DNA from: Paenibacillus elgii NBRC 100335
Lineage (GTDB): Bacteria; Bacillota; Bacilli; Paenibacillales; NBRC-103111
Reading direction: 5' to 3'
DNA: 45,592 nt
NCBI RefSeq assembly: GCF_004000865.1
Contig: NZ_BIMB01000057.1
Span: 1 to 45,592 of the forward strand
Positions 1 to 10,056 of the stretch are shown here, in pieces. The position numbers and the translations under genes were made by a program. The notes beneath the pieces were generated by a model, which was not told the origin of the DNA, ran no database searches, and saw only the letters and a program-made list of their open reading frames with translations. Each line of letters begins with the position of its first letter. The stretch's first letter is position 1.

Positions 1-3000
1 CACATACGCGCCGCCTGCTTTCCAGACGGCCAGCACGGCGACGAGCAAGTCCGTCGAACGGTCGGCCAGAATACCGACGATCGACTCGCGCCCGATTCCG
101 CGCGCTCGCAGCGTCCGGGCCAGCCGATTAGCCCGCTCGTTCAGCTCGCGGTACGTCAGCTGCGTCTGCGCATAGACAACCGCCGTCTGCTCCGGCACAA
201 GCTCCGCCTGCGCTTCGAAGCATGCGTGGAACGTTTGCTCCGGCGCGTAGCCGTTCTCTACGCCTACGCTGCCGAAGCCGTCCACCAGTAGCGTCCGCTC
301 TTCCGGCGTAACCAGCTCCAGTTCGCTCACCCGCGCGTCCGGGTTACCAATCGCCTGCTCCAGCACGCGGACGAGATGGCCCCGCATCCGCTCCAGCGTC
401 GAACGGTCGAACGCCAGCGCGTTGTATTCGAAATGAATGCCCAGATCATCGCCCGGGATGACCGTAATATTAAACGCATAGTTCGTTTGCTCGGACATCG
501 CGACGTCCGTAATCGCGAAGCTTTCTGCCCCACGGCTGCCCATTTGCTCCATCCGCTGCTCGACCGGATAGTTTTCGAACACGATAATATGGTTGACCAA
601 ATCCTGCTTCTGCTCGGTCAAAGCTTGAATCTCGTAGAGCGGATACGTCTCGAAATCGCGGGAAGCCAGCGCCTGCTCCTGCGTGCTCCGCAGCAAATCG
701 GCAAACGTTGTTTCCGCTTCGCAGTGAATGCGCACCGGGACCGTGTTGATGAACAGCCCGATCATCCGGTCGATGCCCGGAATGTCGTCCGGCCGCCCCG
801 ACACGACGCTGCCGAATACGACATCCCCGTTGTTATTGTATTTTTGCAGCACGACGCCCCAAGCCGCCTGCAGCAGCGTGTTCATCGTCACCTGATGCTG
901 CTTCGCCGTGCGCTGCATCTGTTCCGTCAGACCTTTGCCGAGCTGGAACGACAGCTTCTGCGCGTCATACCGTTCCGCCTTGCGCTCCTGCGGCAGCAGC
1001 GTCTGATGCTCGAAGCCGGCCAAGTAGCCGCTCCAATAACGGGCCGCTTCCTCGCCGTCCTGCCGCTCCAGCCACTCGATATAACGGCTGTACGGGACAA
1101 CCGGAGCAAGCTCGGGCTGCCGCTTCTCGAGCAGCGCGAAGTATGTGCCGAACACTTCGTTCGTCACCAAAGCGAGGCACCAGCCATCCATCACGATATG
1201 ATGGAAGCTCCAGACGAAGCGGTATGCCGCGTCCCCGGTTTGCAGCACGGACACGCGCATCAGCGCGTCGTGACTCAAATCGAAGCTGCGGGCTTTATCC
1301 TGCTCAAGAAAAGCCGCGACATACGCCTGACGCTCCGCTTCCTCCATGCCTCGCAGATCCTCGTAGCGGAAGCCCGCCTGTTTGCTCCGGTAAACGATCT
1401 GCAAAGGCTGCTCATGCCAGCCGCTGTAAAAATTCGTCCGGAACATGGGATACCTTTCCACCAGCAGCCCCAGACTCTTCTCGAATATGCCGACATGGAA
1501 GCTTCCCTGCAGGTCGAACGTCGCCTGCTCGAAATAAGCTCCCGAATGCGGCTCCATCAGGCTGTGGAACAGCATCCCTTTTTGCATCGGCGTGAGCGCG
1601 TACACGTTCTCTAGCTCGCCAGCAGAGCGAGTGCGTTCGACAAGCGCATCCAGCTCTTGAACCGTTAGCCCTTTAAGCAGGACGTCGCTTGGCGTCAGCT
1701 CCGGCCGCTCTTTGGCCGCGCAGTGGGCGATCACCTCGCGCAAGCATGCCTCCAGCAGCCCGGCCAGCCGCTCCATCGTTTCCTTGCGGTACGCTTTGCC
1801 GCTGTAGCCGATGGATAGCCGCAGCTCGCCGTCCGTGACCATGCCGTTGATATCCAGCTCGTATCTTCTGGCCAGACTTCCGCTAACAGCTACTCCGCTC
1901 GAATAAGGCGACAAGCGGAACGCATTGCCTTGCAAATCCTGATCGAACTGTCCCAAATAGTTAAAGCTGATCTGCGGCTCGATCTCGAATTCCTTATTTC
2001 CCCACGAATCGGAGGCAGAGGATAAATATCTTAAAATACCGTAGCCGACCCCTTTGTTCGGGATGCGGCGCAGCCCTTCCTTCACCCGCTTGATCCGCCG
2101 GGACACGTCCCGCTCTGCGCCCAGCTCCAGCACAACGGGGAATTGGCTCGTAAACCAACCAACGGTGCGTGTAATGTCCAGCCCCGGCAGGATGGCTTCC
2201 CGGCCGTGTCCCTCCAGGTTGACAAGCACTCGCTCCATCCCGGTCCACTCGTGAACCGCCATGCCCAGCGCCGTCAGCAGCAGATCGTTCACTTCCGTGT
2301 TATACGCGCGCGACGCCTGTTTCAGAAGCTGCTCCGTCTCCTGCGCCGTCCATACCGCCGTAACGGCTTCGCCGTCCCCAACCTTCGCCTGATCCTGCGC
2401 GTCATCCTTCGGCAGCGCGCCATGATCGGCTTCCGCGATCTGCCGCCAATATGCCCGTTCGCGTTCGATGGCCGTACCGCTCGCATAGTGCGACAACTGC
2501 TCCGCCCAGACCTGGAATGAATCCGTTTTATGCGGAAGACGAACCGTTTCTCCCTTTAACGCCTGCTCATAGCTTGCCGCCAAATCTTCGAGCAAAATGC
2601 GCCACGATACTCCGTCCACCACCAGATGGTGAATAGCGATCAACAAATGATCTCCATCCGCGCAGCGGAACAGCCCCAGCTTGACCAAAGGTCCGGCGCT
2701 CAGGTCGATGCCGCTTTGAATCTCATTCGCTTTCGCTTCGATTGCTGCTGCGCAGTCCGTTTCGCCCGTAAAATCCGCGATGTCCAGCGTGAACGGCTCG
2801 CCCTCGCCGATGCCCCGGTTCCATGCCTCGTAGCCGCCACCCGTCGTTCGACGGTAAACGGTGCGCAATGCATCGTGATGCTGAACGATGTGCCGCATCG
2901 CCCGATGCAGTGCCGCTTCGTCGAAGCCCGCTTCCCGATGAAGCAGCAGCGCCTGGTTATAATGATGCGGCTCGGCCGGCTCCTGCTCGAAGTACCAGCG

Positions 3001-6000
3001 CTGAATCGGCGTCAGCTTCACGCCGCCCGCGACTTCCCCTTGGTCGGCGATGCGGTCGACAGCTTGCACATGACCGCCCAGCTCAGCCACGGTCGGATAT
3101 TGGAACAGCTCTCGCATTTCGATTTTATAGCCGGTCTGAAGCATTCTCGAAGACACCTGAATAGCCTTGATCGAGTCGCCGCCCAACTCAAAGAAATTGT
3201 CCAGCACCCCGACGGCTTCGACTCCCAAAACCGCCCGCCACACCGACGCCAGTGCCCGCTCCACGTCAGTCCGCGGGGCGATGTATTCCGTTCCCGTCTG
3301 AACGCTTCCTTCCGGCGCAGGCAGCGCTCGGCGATCCACTTTGCCGTTCGGGGTCAGCGGAATTCGCTCCACCTGCACGAAATACGACGGCACCATGTAT
3401 CCCGGCAGCTCCTGCGACAATGCGCTTCGAACCTCACTTACCATCAATTCATTCTCCGCCGTAAAGTAAGCGCATAGTTGCTTTTGTCCCTGCTCGTCTT
3501 CCCTCGCAATAACGACCGCTTCCCGCACGCCTTCCACGCGCAGCAGCTGCGCCTCCACCTCGCCCAGCTCAATCCGGTAGCCCCGGATTTTCACCTGCTC
3601 GTCGATCCGGCCTTTATACTCCAGCGTTCCGTCCGCACGCCAGCGCGCCAGGTCTCCCGTCCGGTAACAGCGCTCTCCCTCACGCACCGGGCTCGCGATA
3701 AATTTCTCCGCCGTCAGCTCCGGACGGTTCCAATAGCCTCGTGCCACCCCGTCTCCGCCGACGATCAGCTCGCCCCACGCTCCAACCGGCTGCAGCTTCA
3801 TCCCGCGGTCGACCACATATGCCGTCGAATTCGCAATCGGACGTCCGATCGGCACCGCTTCCCTTTGCTCGCCCGCTATCTCGTGCGTCGTCGAGAACGT
3901 CGTATTTTCCGTCGGACCGTAGCCGTTGACCAGACGCAGCCCCGGGTTGTCCCGCACCACCCGGTTGATGTGCGGCACCGACAGCACGTCTCCGCCCACG
4001 AGCAGCGTCTTCATGTCTCCAAATAGACGGCTGTTCTGCTGCGTCAATTGGTTAAACAAAGGCGCAGTCAGCCACATCGTTGTGATCCCGTACCGCCGGA
4101 TCGCTTCCTCCAGCCGGTCCGCATTCAAAATCACGTCGCTGCTAACTAAATACAGCTGCCCGCCGTTCAGCAGCGCTCCCCATATTTCGAACGTCGACGC
4201 GTCGAATACGACGGCCCCCGTCTGCAAAATGCGCGTCGTTTCGTCCAGTTGGACGTAATTCGTATTTTTTACTAACCGGACCACGTTGCGATGCTCAACC
4301 ATAACGCCCTTCGGCTTGCCCGTCGTTCCCGACGTGTAGATCACATACGCCAGATCCTCCGGCCCGCTCATCGGCTCCAAGTTCGAGGCATCTTCGCTGT
4401 AAACCCTTTCATCGTTCAAATCTACGATCATTCCCGCAAAGTCCCCGAACATAAACTCCCGGCGCTGCGCCAGCAGCAGCTTGGCCCCTGAATCGTCCAG
4501 CAGGTAGCGGATGCGCTCCTCCGGATAGTCCGGATCGACCGGAACATACGCACCTCCGGCCTTCAAAATCGCCAGCACCCCGACCACCATCTCGACGGAG
4601 CGCTCGGCCAAAATCGCAACCGGCTCGTCGCGCTCCACCCCTGCGGCCCGCAGCGTCCGCGCCAGACGATTCGCCCGTTCGTTCAGCTCGCGGTAAGTCA
4701 GCTGCGTGCCCTCGCACACGACCGCCGTCTGCTCCGGCGTCCGCTCCGCTTGCGCTTCAAACAGCGCACCGATGCTCTGCTCCCGCGGATAGTCCGCTGC
4801 CGTAGCGTTGAATACGTTCAGAATCTTGCTGCGCTCCTCGGCGTCAATAAGCGATAAGTCAACTATTTTTTGGGTCGGACTCTCGATCATATGTTCAGTC
4901 ACGCAAAGGAACTGCCGGATCAGCTGCGCGACTTCATGTTCATCAAACAGTTCAATACGGTAATCCAGATACAGGACGAGCTTTCCGTCGTCCAGCATTT
5001 CGACCATGTGAATATCGAAGTCGTTCACGATATCCCCGCAAAAATCGTTGTCCACCTGCATGACCGAATCGCCGAACGGAGCGAAGCTCAAAGTACGGTA
5101 TTGGATGGACGCCCCGAACAAGCGCTGAATATCTTGGCTGCGTCGGGCTTCCCGCAGGTCCTGAACGATTTTGTTGTAAGGATAGCGCTGATGACGCAGG
5201 ATCGCCGCCTGCTCTTTCGCTACGCTTTGCAGAAACGCCAGCAGCTCGGACTCGGGCTCCATCCGAACCCGGGTCGCGACCGTACTGACGAACATGCCGA
5301 GCGTATCTTTTTCTTTCTTCGACGTCCGGTTGGCGTACAGCGTTCCGATCGGAATGTCCTGCTCCTGCGTCATTTTGTACATGTAGATAGACAAAGCGGT
5401 CAAGAAGAACGTGAACAGACCGATCCCGTTCTGCTCGCAAAAAGCTTTTACTCCTTGATAAAGCCCATCGTTCAGCACGACGCTTTCCCGTCTGGCGGCC
5501 GTGCCAAGCGTCAACGGATTGTAGGATTTCAGCCCTAGCGTCTCAGGGAATTCGCCGAATTTGTCCGTCCAGTACGCTTTGTCCTTCTGATAGCGGTCCG
5601 ATTGCTCGTACTCCTGCTCCACCTGAATAAAATCGAGATAGGAAGGCTTGCTTTTCCCCGCAGCAGCCGTCGTCTCCTCGCTAACGATCTGCGAGTAATG
5701 CTCGCTGATTTGGTTGATGGCCTGATTCATGGACACGCCGTCGGTGACGATGTGATGCATTTTAAAATTGAACCACGTCTCTTCCTCGCCGATCCGAACA
5801 ATAACGAACCGGTACAAATCCGAATCCAGCAGCTCGAACGGCACCAAATTGTGGCGGCGCCTCCATTCCTCCGCCTGCGCCAAGTCCAGGTCGAGGCATT
5901 CGATTTCCTGATCGGCGTGCGGCCTCACATATTGACGGGGAACCCCGTTATCCGACACGATGCGGATGCGAAACGAATCGTTCCGGGCAATCACTTCGTT

Positions 6001-6156
6001 GATGGCTTGCTTCAAGGCGTCGACCTGCACATGTCCTTTTATTTTAACGGTCCCGATAATGGTGGACGTGTTGCGATGCGGATAAAGCAATTCCGTATAC
6101 CAAATCCGCTGCTGAGGCTGCGTTAACGAATAAAACTGGATTGTATTTCCGCTCAT
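1..6156 (-). CDS. Non-ribosomal peptide synthetase, initiation subunit (Cs-A-T-E-C-A...), 3' end outside window
   Basis: This is the open frame of 2052 codons from ATG at 6156 to the window edge, with AAGGGGAGAG just upstream. Domains by approximate residue: condensation 1-430 (MHHIVTDG near 133-140), adenylation 460-940, carrier 955-1030 (LGGDSIKA near 993), epimerisation 1045-1500 (HHLVVDGVSW near 1176, later FNYLGQF), condensation 1515-1945 (HHIVMDGW near 1653), then the start of a second adenylation domain. The first condensation domain resembles the starter domain of surfactin synthetase SrfAA (RIWYTE, YPH, GMFVSTV), so N-acylation is inferred. The ten specificity residues of A1 read D-A-F-W-L-G-G-T-F-K, a valine-type code. 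With the E domain this predicts acyl-D-Val as the first unit. The order of genes upstream supports export of a lipopeptide. Product identity is unproven, because later modules are outside the window. Confidence 0.96.
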   Translation of the reverse strand, partial: MSGNTIQFYSLTQPQQRIWYTELLYPHRNTSTIIGTVKIKGHVQVDALKQAINEVIARNDSFRIRIVSDNGVPRQYVRPHADQEIECLDLDLAQAEEWRRRHNLVPFELLDSDLYRFVIVRIGEEETWFNFKMHHIVTDGVSMNQAINQISEHYSQIVSEETTAAAGKSKPSYLDFIQVEQEYEQSDRYQKDKAYWTDKFGEFPETLGLKSYNPLTLGTAARRESVVLNDGLYQGVKAFCEQNGIGLFTFFLTALSIYMYKMTQEQDIPIGTLYANRTSKKEKDTLGMFVSTVATRVRMEPESELLAFLQSVAKEQAAILRHQRYPYNKIVQDLREARRSQDIQRLFGASIQYRTLSFAPFGDSVMQVDNDFCGDIVNDFDIHMVEMLDDGKLVLYLDYRIELFDEHEVAQLIRQFLCVTEHMIESPTQKIVDLSLIDAEERSKILNVFNATAADYPREQSIGALFEAQAERTPEQTAVVCEGTQLTYRELNERANRLARTLRAAGVERDEPVAILAERSVEMVVGVLAILKAGGAYVPVDPDYPEERIRYLLDDSGAKLLLAQRREFMFGDFAGMIVDLNDERVYSEDASNLEPMSGPEDLAYVIYTSGTTGKPKGVMVEHRNVVRLVKNTNYVQLDETTRILQTGAVVFDASTFEIWGALLNGGQLYLVSSDVILNADRLEEAIRRYGITTMWLTAPLFNQLTQQNSRLFGDMKTLLVGGDVLSVPHINRVVRDNPGLRLVNGYGPTENTTFSTTHEIAGEQREAVPIGRPIANSTAYVVDRGMKLQPVGAWGELIVGGDGVARGYWNRPELTAEKFIASPVREGERCYRTGDLARWRADGTLEYKGRIDEQVKIRGYRIELGEVEAQLLRVEGVREAVVIAREDEQGQKQLCAYFTAENELMVSEVRSALSQELPGYMVPSYFVQVERIPLTPNGKVDRRALPAPEGSVQTGTEYIAPRTDVERALASVWRAVLGVEAVGVLDNFFELGGDSIKAIQVSSRMLQTGYKIEMRELFQYPTVAELGGHVQAVDRIADQGEVAGGVKLTPIQRWYFEQEPAEPHHYNQALLLHREAGFDEAALHRAMRHIVQHHDALRTVYRRTTGGGYEAWNRGIGEGEPFTLDIADFTGETDCAAAIEAKANEIQSGIDLSAGPLVKLGLFRCADGDHLLIAIHHLVVDGVSWRILLEDLAASYEQALKGETVRLPHKTDSFQVWAEQLSHYASGTAIERERAYWRQIAEADHGALPKDDAQDQAKVGDGEAVTAVWTAQETEQLLKQASRAYNTEVNDLLLTALGMAVHEWTGMERVLVNLEGHGREAILPGLDITRTVGWFTSQFPVVLELGAERDVSRRIKRVKEGLRRIPNKGVGYGILRYLSSASDSWGNKEFEIEPQISFNYLGQFDQDLQGNAFRLSPYSSGVAVSGSLARRYELDINGMVTDGELRLSIGYSGKAYRKETMERLAGLLEACLREVIAHCAAKERPELTPSDVLLKGLTVQELDALVERTRSAGELENVYALTPMQKGMLFHSLMEPHSGAYFEQATFDLQGSFHVGIFEKSLGLLVERYPMFRTNFYSGWHEQPLQIVYRSKQAGFRYEDLRGMEEAERQAYVAAFLEQDKARSFDLSHDALMRVSVLQTGDAAYRFVWSFHHIVMDGWCLALVTNEVFGTYFALLEKRQPELAPVVPYSRYIEWLERQDGEEAARYWSGYLAGFEHQTLLPQERKAERYDAQKLSFQLGKGLTEQMQRTAKQHQVTMNTLLQAAWGVVLQKYNNNGDVVFGSVVSGRPDDIPGIDRMIGLFINTVPVRIHCEAETTFADLLRSTQEQALASRDFETYPLYEIQALTEQKQDLVNHIIVFENYPVEQRMEQMGSRGAESFAITDVAMSEQTNYAFNITVIPGDDLGIHFEYNALAFDRSTLERMRGHLVRVLEQAIGNPDARVSELELVTPEERTLLVDGFGSVGVENGYAPEQTFHACFEAQAELVPEQTAVVYAQTQLTYRELNERANRLARTLRARGIGRESIVGILADRSTDLLVAVLAVWKAGGAYV

Positions 6157-6249
6157 GAGTCTCTCCCCTTGTAAAAATATTTGGAAAAAATATCGTATAA
6201 AACGCCGTTGACTTGCCGATCCGCATATCGCATGCTCAGCCGCCGGACA

Positions 6250-8031
6250 TCAGGCCGGTTGCCCGGCCGGGTCCGCACGGAACTGCAGCTGGTACAGTTC
6301 GGCATAATGCCCCCCTTCGGCAAGCAATTGCTCGTGAGTCCCTTTCTCTTTCACCTCGCCATCGGCAATGACGCAAATGACGTCCGCCTGCTCCACCGTG
6401 GACAGCCGATGGGCGATGACGAGGGTCGTCCGCCCCCGCATGAGCGCCTGAACCGCCTGCTGCACTTCATGCTCCGATTCGGCGTCCAGCGCCGACGTTG
6501 CTTCGTCGAGCAGCAGAATCGGCGCGTTCTTCAGCAGCGCCCGGGCAATGGCCAGACGCTGGCGCTGGCCGCCGGACAAATTGACGCCCCGCTCGCCGAG
6601 GACGGTATCGTAGCCGCCCGTCAGCTCGGTAATGAACGAATGGGCGTACGCCGCCTTCGCTGCCGCCTCCACTTCCTCCATCGAGGCTCCGGGAGAGCCG
6701 AACCGAATATTATCGGCCACGGTACCGTGAAACAGCGTCGACTCCTGCGGGACGTAAGCCATGAAGTCCCGGATCTCCGCCAGCGTATAATGACCCGCCG
6801 ACTTCCCCCGGATCGTCACCATTCCCTCATCCGGAGGGTAGAAGCCCAGCAGCAGCTTCATGACGGTGCTTTTGCCGCCTCCGCTCGGACCGACGAGCGC
6901 CGTCGTCCGCCCCTCCTCCACTGTCAGGTTAAGCCGTCGCAGCACCGTGCGGGACGAATCATAGCCGAACGACACGCCGCTGAATTCCAGAGCCGCTTCC
7001 GGAGAAGCCGCAATTGGCGCTTGGTCGGGCGCTGCAAACGTTTCGGAAAAACGCTCCGGTTCCCCCTGTTCGTCCAGAATCTCCCGAATTCGTGTCAAGC
7101 TCGCAAACGAATTTTGCATCAGCGAGACGGCCGAGCCGAGCTGGAGAAACACTGCTGAAATGCCGGTTTGCAGCTGTACGATTTGCCCGAGCGTGCCAAG
7201 CTCCATCTGCTTCCAGGAGACCATCAGGAGACCGATCACAAGCATGCCTCCCAAGGCCGCAAACTCGATGAAAAAGTTGCACGCATCCTGCAGACCAAGA
7301 TGGCGGCCCTGCTTGATTCCGGTCTCGCTGACCGACTCGCTGGCTTCGCTGCACAACCGCCCGACCTTCCCTTTCAAGGCGAACAGCTTGACCACCTGAA
7401 GGCCGGTCAGCAGATCGCTGAGCCGTTCCGTGAACCGTGCCGTCTGCTCCTGCAGCCGGCCGCTTATCTCTCGCATCCTCCCCGCGAACTTTGCATTCAG
7501 CCAGGCTGATAGTAGGGTAAGTCCGACCGCGACCATGGCAAAACGCCAGTCCAGCGCAAGCAGGATGACGATCGAGCTGACGAACATGGTGATTTCCAAA
7601 ATGATGGATCGCATATATTCCGTATATGCCTTCTCCAGCGTCTGTACATCGTTGGTCATCCGGGAGATCAGATCGCCGGAGTGACGGCTTTCCGCCGCCC
7701 GGTAAGGCAGCTGGCCGATATGCGCGAACAATTGCAGGCGAATGTCCGCCAAAGTCAACTTCACGCAGCGGTGGTACGCATAGCTGCATAAAGGCGATAA
7801 AATGCTCAACGCCAAAAACGTGCCGCACACCAGATAAATCGCCCGGTAAAGCTCCGCCGGATCCCGGTTAACCACAAAATCAAGCAGATACCGGAGCACA
7901 AAAGAAAGCAAAATCGGGACGCTTGCATTGGTGAAGCTGTTACCGAACAAACCGATGTAGTACAGCTTGCTTCGCGGCTTCATAAACGACATCAATTGCC
8001 GAAAATCATCGAACCCCTGCTTGAAGGCCAC
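6250..8031 (-). CDS. ABC half-exporter (TMD-NBD), lipopeptide cluster
   Basis: A fused permease-ATPase of 593 residues. The N-terminal half holds about six membrane segments. The C-terminal half carries Walker A GPSGGGKST, the signature LSGGQRQR, and a Walker B followed by DEATSALD. The frame is open to a TTG at 8097, but I chose the GTG at 8031 because AAGGAGGG stands six bases ahead of it. That start gives a 26-base overlap with the end of the preceding exporter gene, which suggests translational coupling. Two adjacent half-transporters probably form a heterodimer that exports or confers self-resistance to the peptide made by the NRPS 93 bases downstream. The substrate is inferred from context only. 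Confidence 0.93.
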   Translation of the reverse strand: MAFKQGFDDFRQLMSFMKPRSKLYYIGLFGNSFTNASVPILLSFVLRYLLDFVVNRDPAELYRAIYLVCGTFLALSILSPLCSYAYHRCVKLTLADIRLQLFAHIGQLPYRAAESRHSGDLISRMTNDVQTLEKAYTEYMRSIILEITMFVSSIVILLALDWRFAMVAVGLTLLSAWLNAKFAGRMREISGRLQEQTARFTERLSDLLTGLQVVKLFALKGKVGRLCSEASESVSETGIKQGRHLGLQDACNFFIEFAALGGMLVIGLLMVSWKQMELGTLGQIVQLQTGISAVFLQLGSAVSLMQNSFASLTRIREILDEQGEPERFSETFAAPDQAPIAASPEAALEFSGVSFGYDSSRTVLRRLNLTVEEGRTTALVGPSGGGKSTVMKLLLGFYPPDEGMVTIRGKSAGHYTLAEIRDFMAYVPQESTLFHGTVADNIRFGSPGASMEEVEAAAKAAYAHSFITELTGGYDTVLGERGVNLSGGQRQRLAIARALLKNAPILLLDEATSALDAESEHEVQQAVQALMRGRTTLVIAHRLSTVEQADVICVIADGEVKEKGTHEQLLAEGGHYAELYQLQFRADPAGQPA

Positions 8032-9811
8032 GCTCTTCCCTCCTTGCTGCCTGCGAACGGTCAAGTCCGGCGGTATCCTCGTCCTCTGCAGCTGCAAACT
8101 GCTGAACGTATAATTTACTGTATACTCCGTTATGTCTCAGCAGCTCGTCGTGCGTCCCGCTCTCCGCGATCCGTCCCTGATCCAGCACGATAATGCGGTC
8201 GGCCTGCCGAACGGTCGACAAGCGATGGGCGATGACAAGCACGGTGCGGCCTCCCATCATGCTCTTCAGAGCGCTTTGCACAAGCGCCTCGGAATGGCTG
8301 TCGAGCGCCGAGGTAGGCTCGTCCAGCAGCAGCAGGGAAGTATCCTTCAGGAACGCCCTGGCGATGGCAATCCGCTGCTTTTGCCCGCCGGACAGACCGC
8401 CTCCCCGTTCACCAAGCGGCGTCTCATAGCCCTGCGGAAGCTGCATAATGAATTCATGCGCATGTGCGGCTTTCGCCGCCTCGACAATTTCCTCGCGGGT
8501 AGCGTCCGCGCGCCCGTAACCGATATTTTCGGCAATGGTGGCCGGAAACAGATACGATTCCTGAGATACCAGCGATAGGCGGGCGCGCAGCTCGGCCGGC
8601 TCCCAATCGGCCAGCGGACGGCCGAACACTTCGATCATGCCGCCGCCTTCCGGCTCGGGCTCGTAAAATCCGCATAACAGCTTAAACAGCGTACTTTTGC
8701 CGCCTCCGCTGCCGCCGACGATCGCTACCGTTTCGCCTTCGTTCACCTGAAAGCTGATCCCGTCCAGCACCTTCGTCTCGCCGTCGTAGGAGAACGTCAC
8801 CGCCTCGAACCGTACCGGAGCGGCAGCAGGACGAACCGGCAGGTTCATCGATCCTTTCCGTTCCGTGGGCCAATCCAGCGCCTCGAACAAATGCTGGGCG
8901 GCTCCCGCAGCTTCTTTGATCTGCGAGATCATCGACGGGAGCATCGAAATCGGTTGCAGAATGAACGTAATGAGATAGAGGAACAGGACGATCCCGCCTG
9001 CGCTCAGCTCCCCTTGCGCGATCAAATAACCGCCGAAGGCGATGACCAGAATAATGGGCGTGGAGAAGAGGGCTACGCCTATCGGCGTGATCGCCGCATA
9101 TCGCTTTTCCATACGCAAGCCTTGTCTGATCACCTCATCCATGATCAGCGCATATTTTTTCAAAAAAGCCGCCTGCATGTTGAACGCTTTGACGATGGCA
9201 ATTCCACCGATCGCATCTTGGGCCACGACATTCAGCTCGCTGATCTTTTCCTGAAGCTGCGCCGAATACGATTGAATCGGCTTGTTCAGCAAAGCGGCCA
9301 AGACGAGGCCGAGCGGCATCAGCACCAGACTGGACAGCACCAGCTTCCAGCTCGTGAGCAAGAGCAAGGTCAGAGCGCCTATAAAAACAACCGGCAGATA
9401 AAAGAGGTTAGCAAAATGCTGGATGAAAAAGTTTTGCAGCACGGCGGTATTGTTCGTCAGTCTGGAGACCAGGTCTCCTGTAAAACGCCGTTCCACGCTC
9501 GACATCGTCAGATCGCCGAACCGGTCTACCAGCTCGTTTCGCAGATCCTTTAACGCACTGACGCTAAATTTCGATGAAGCGTATTTGATCATAAATTTGC
9601 ACGGCATGCCGACCAGTACCATTCCAAGGATCATAAAAATCATAGCAAGGGGCGAACCGATCGTTCCCTCAGCCAGCCGTTCGATGGCTTTACCCAACAC
9701 GATGTCGATGGCAGCCACGCAGAGGGAAGCGAACACCGTGACCGCGACCCATGGGAAATAAGGTTTGACATAGCGGGCCAATCTGGAAAAAACGGGGTTT
9801 CGTTTGGACAA
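8006..9811 (-). CDS. ABC half-exporter (TMD-NBD), partner of the next gene
   Basis: About 601 residues with the ABC exporter layout: six membrane segments, then Walker A GGSGGGKST, the signature LSGGQKQR and DEPTSALD. An ATG at 9829 is in frame, but it overlaps the Shine-Dalgarno: AGGAGG lies seven bases ahead of a TTG at 9811, so I take the TTG as the start (mature N-terminus LSKRNPVF read as MSKRNPVF). Both ATPase sites look complete in this protein and in its partner, so no degenerate site is evident. It stands second in the thioesterase-ABC-ABC-NRPS series, consistent with export of the lipopeptide. Alternative substrates cannot be excluded. Confidence 0.93.
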   Translation of the reverse strand: MSKRNPVFSRLARYVKPYFPWVAVTVFASLCVAAIDIVLGKAIERLAEGTIGSPLAMIFMILGMVLVGMPCKFMIKYASSKFSVSALKDLRNELVDRFGDLTMSSVERRFTGDLVSRLTNNTAVLQNFFIQHFANLFYLPVVFIGALTLLLLTSWKLVLSSLVLMPLGLVLAALLNKPIQSYSAQLQEKISELNVVAQDAIGGIAIVKAFNMQAAFLKKYALIMDEVIRQGLRMEKRYAAITPIGVALFSTPIILVIAFGGYLIAQGELSAGGIVLFLYLITFILQPISMLPSMISQIKEAAGAAQHLFEALDWPTERKGSMNLPVRPAAAPVRFEAVTFSYDGETKVLDGISFQVNEGETVAIVGGSGGGKSTLFKLLCGFYEPEPEGGGMIEVFGRPLADWEPAELRARLSLVSQESYLFPATIAENIGYGRADATREEIVEAAKAAHAHEFIMQLPQGYETPLGERGGGLSGGQKQRIAIARAFLKDTSLLLLDEPTSALDSHSEALVQSALKSMMGGRTVLVIAHRLSTVRQADRIIVLDQGRIAESGTHDELLRHNGVYSKLYVQQFAAAEDEDTAGLDRSQAARREERGLQAGVR

Positions 9812-10056
9812 AAGGGAGCCTCCTATCATCAGACGGCTTTCGATGGCTTAGCAGCCGCCAAACCGTCAATCAATCGTGCCTATCCATAGTCTTGGCAGAT
9901 AGCCGAGGAGCCTTGAATTCCAAAGCTTCAAAATGTGGTTATCATCCCCATCTCCTTTTCGCATTGTAACCACACGGTTAAATGCATATTATTCCGATAA
10001 ATTTTATGAATTATATAAGAGAAGTTGTCCCACGGTACAGGAGGTGATCTTCCGAC
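9812..10056 (-). promoter_or_regulatory. Long leader between thioesterase and exporter genes with operator-like inverted repeats
   Basis: No gene is seen in these 245 bases. The stretch around 9980-10020 is strikingly AT-rich. It holds a minus-strand TATAAT at 10010-10015 but no good -35 at the right distance. Downstream on the minus strand lie three related half-sites: GGTTA at 9937-9941, TAACC at 9967-9971 and GGTTA at 9976-9980, which form an 8-bp inverted repeat (TGTGGTTA 9934-9941, TAACCACA 9967-9974) and a short palindrome (9967-9980). This could be an internal promoter or operator for the exporters and NRPS. Function is inferred. Confidence 0.4.

Noticed and set aside
376..1614. Long plus-strand open frame of 412 codons
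   Set aside because: It is antisense to the NRPS, whose domains read cleanly through on the minus strand. Its product is Arg/His/Leu-rich without motifs, as expected for antisense frames in GC-rich DNA.
8032..8097. Upstream TTG start for the second exporter
   Set aside because: No ribosome binding site, and it would enlarge the overlap with the preceding gene to 92 bases; the GTG at 8031 has AAGGAGGG.
9951..9975. Five-codon frame ATGATAACCACATTTTGA on the minus strand with GGAG ahead
   Set aside because: Too short to support as a gene; it overlaps the inverted repeats and shows no attenuator-like codon run.
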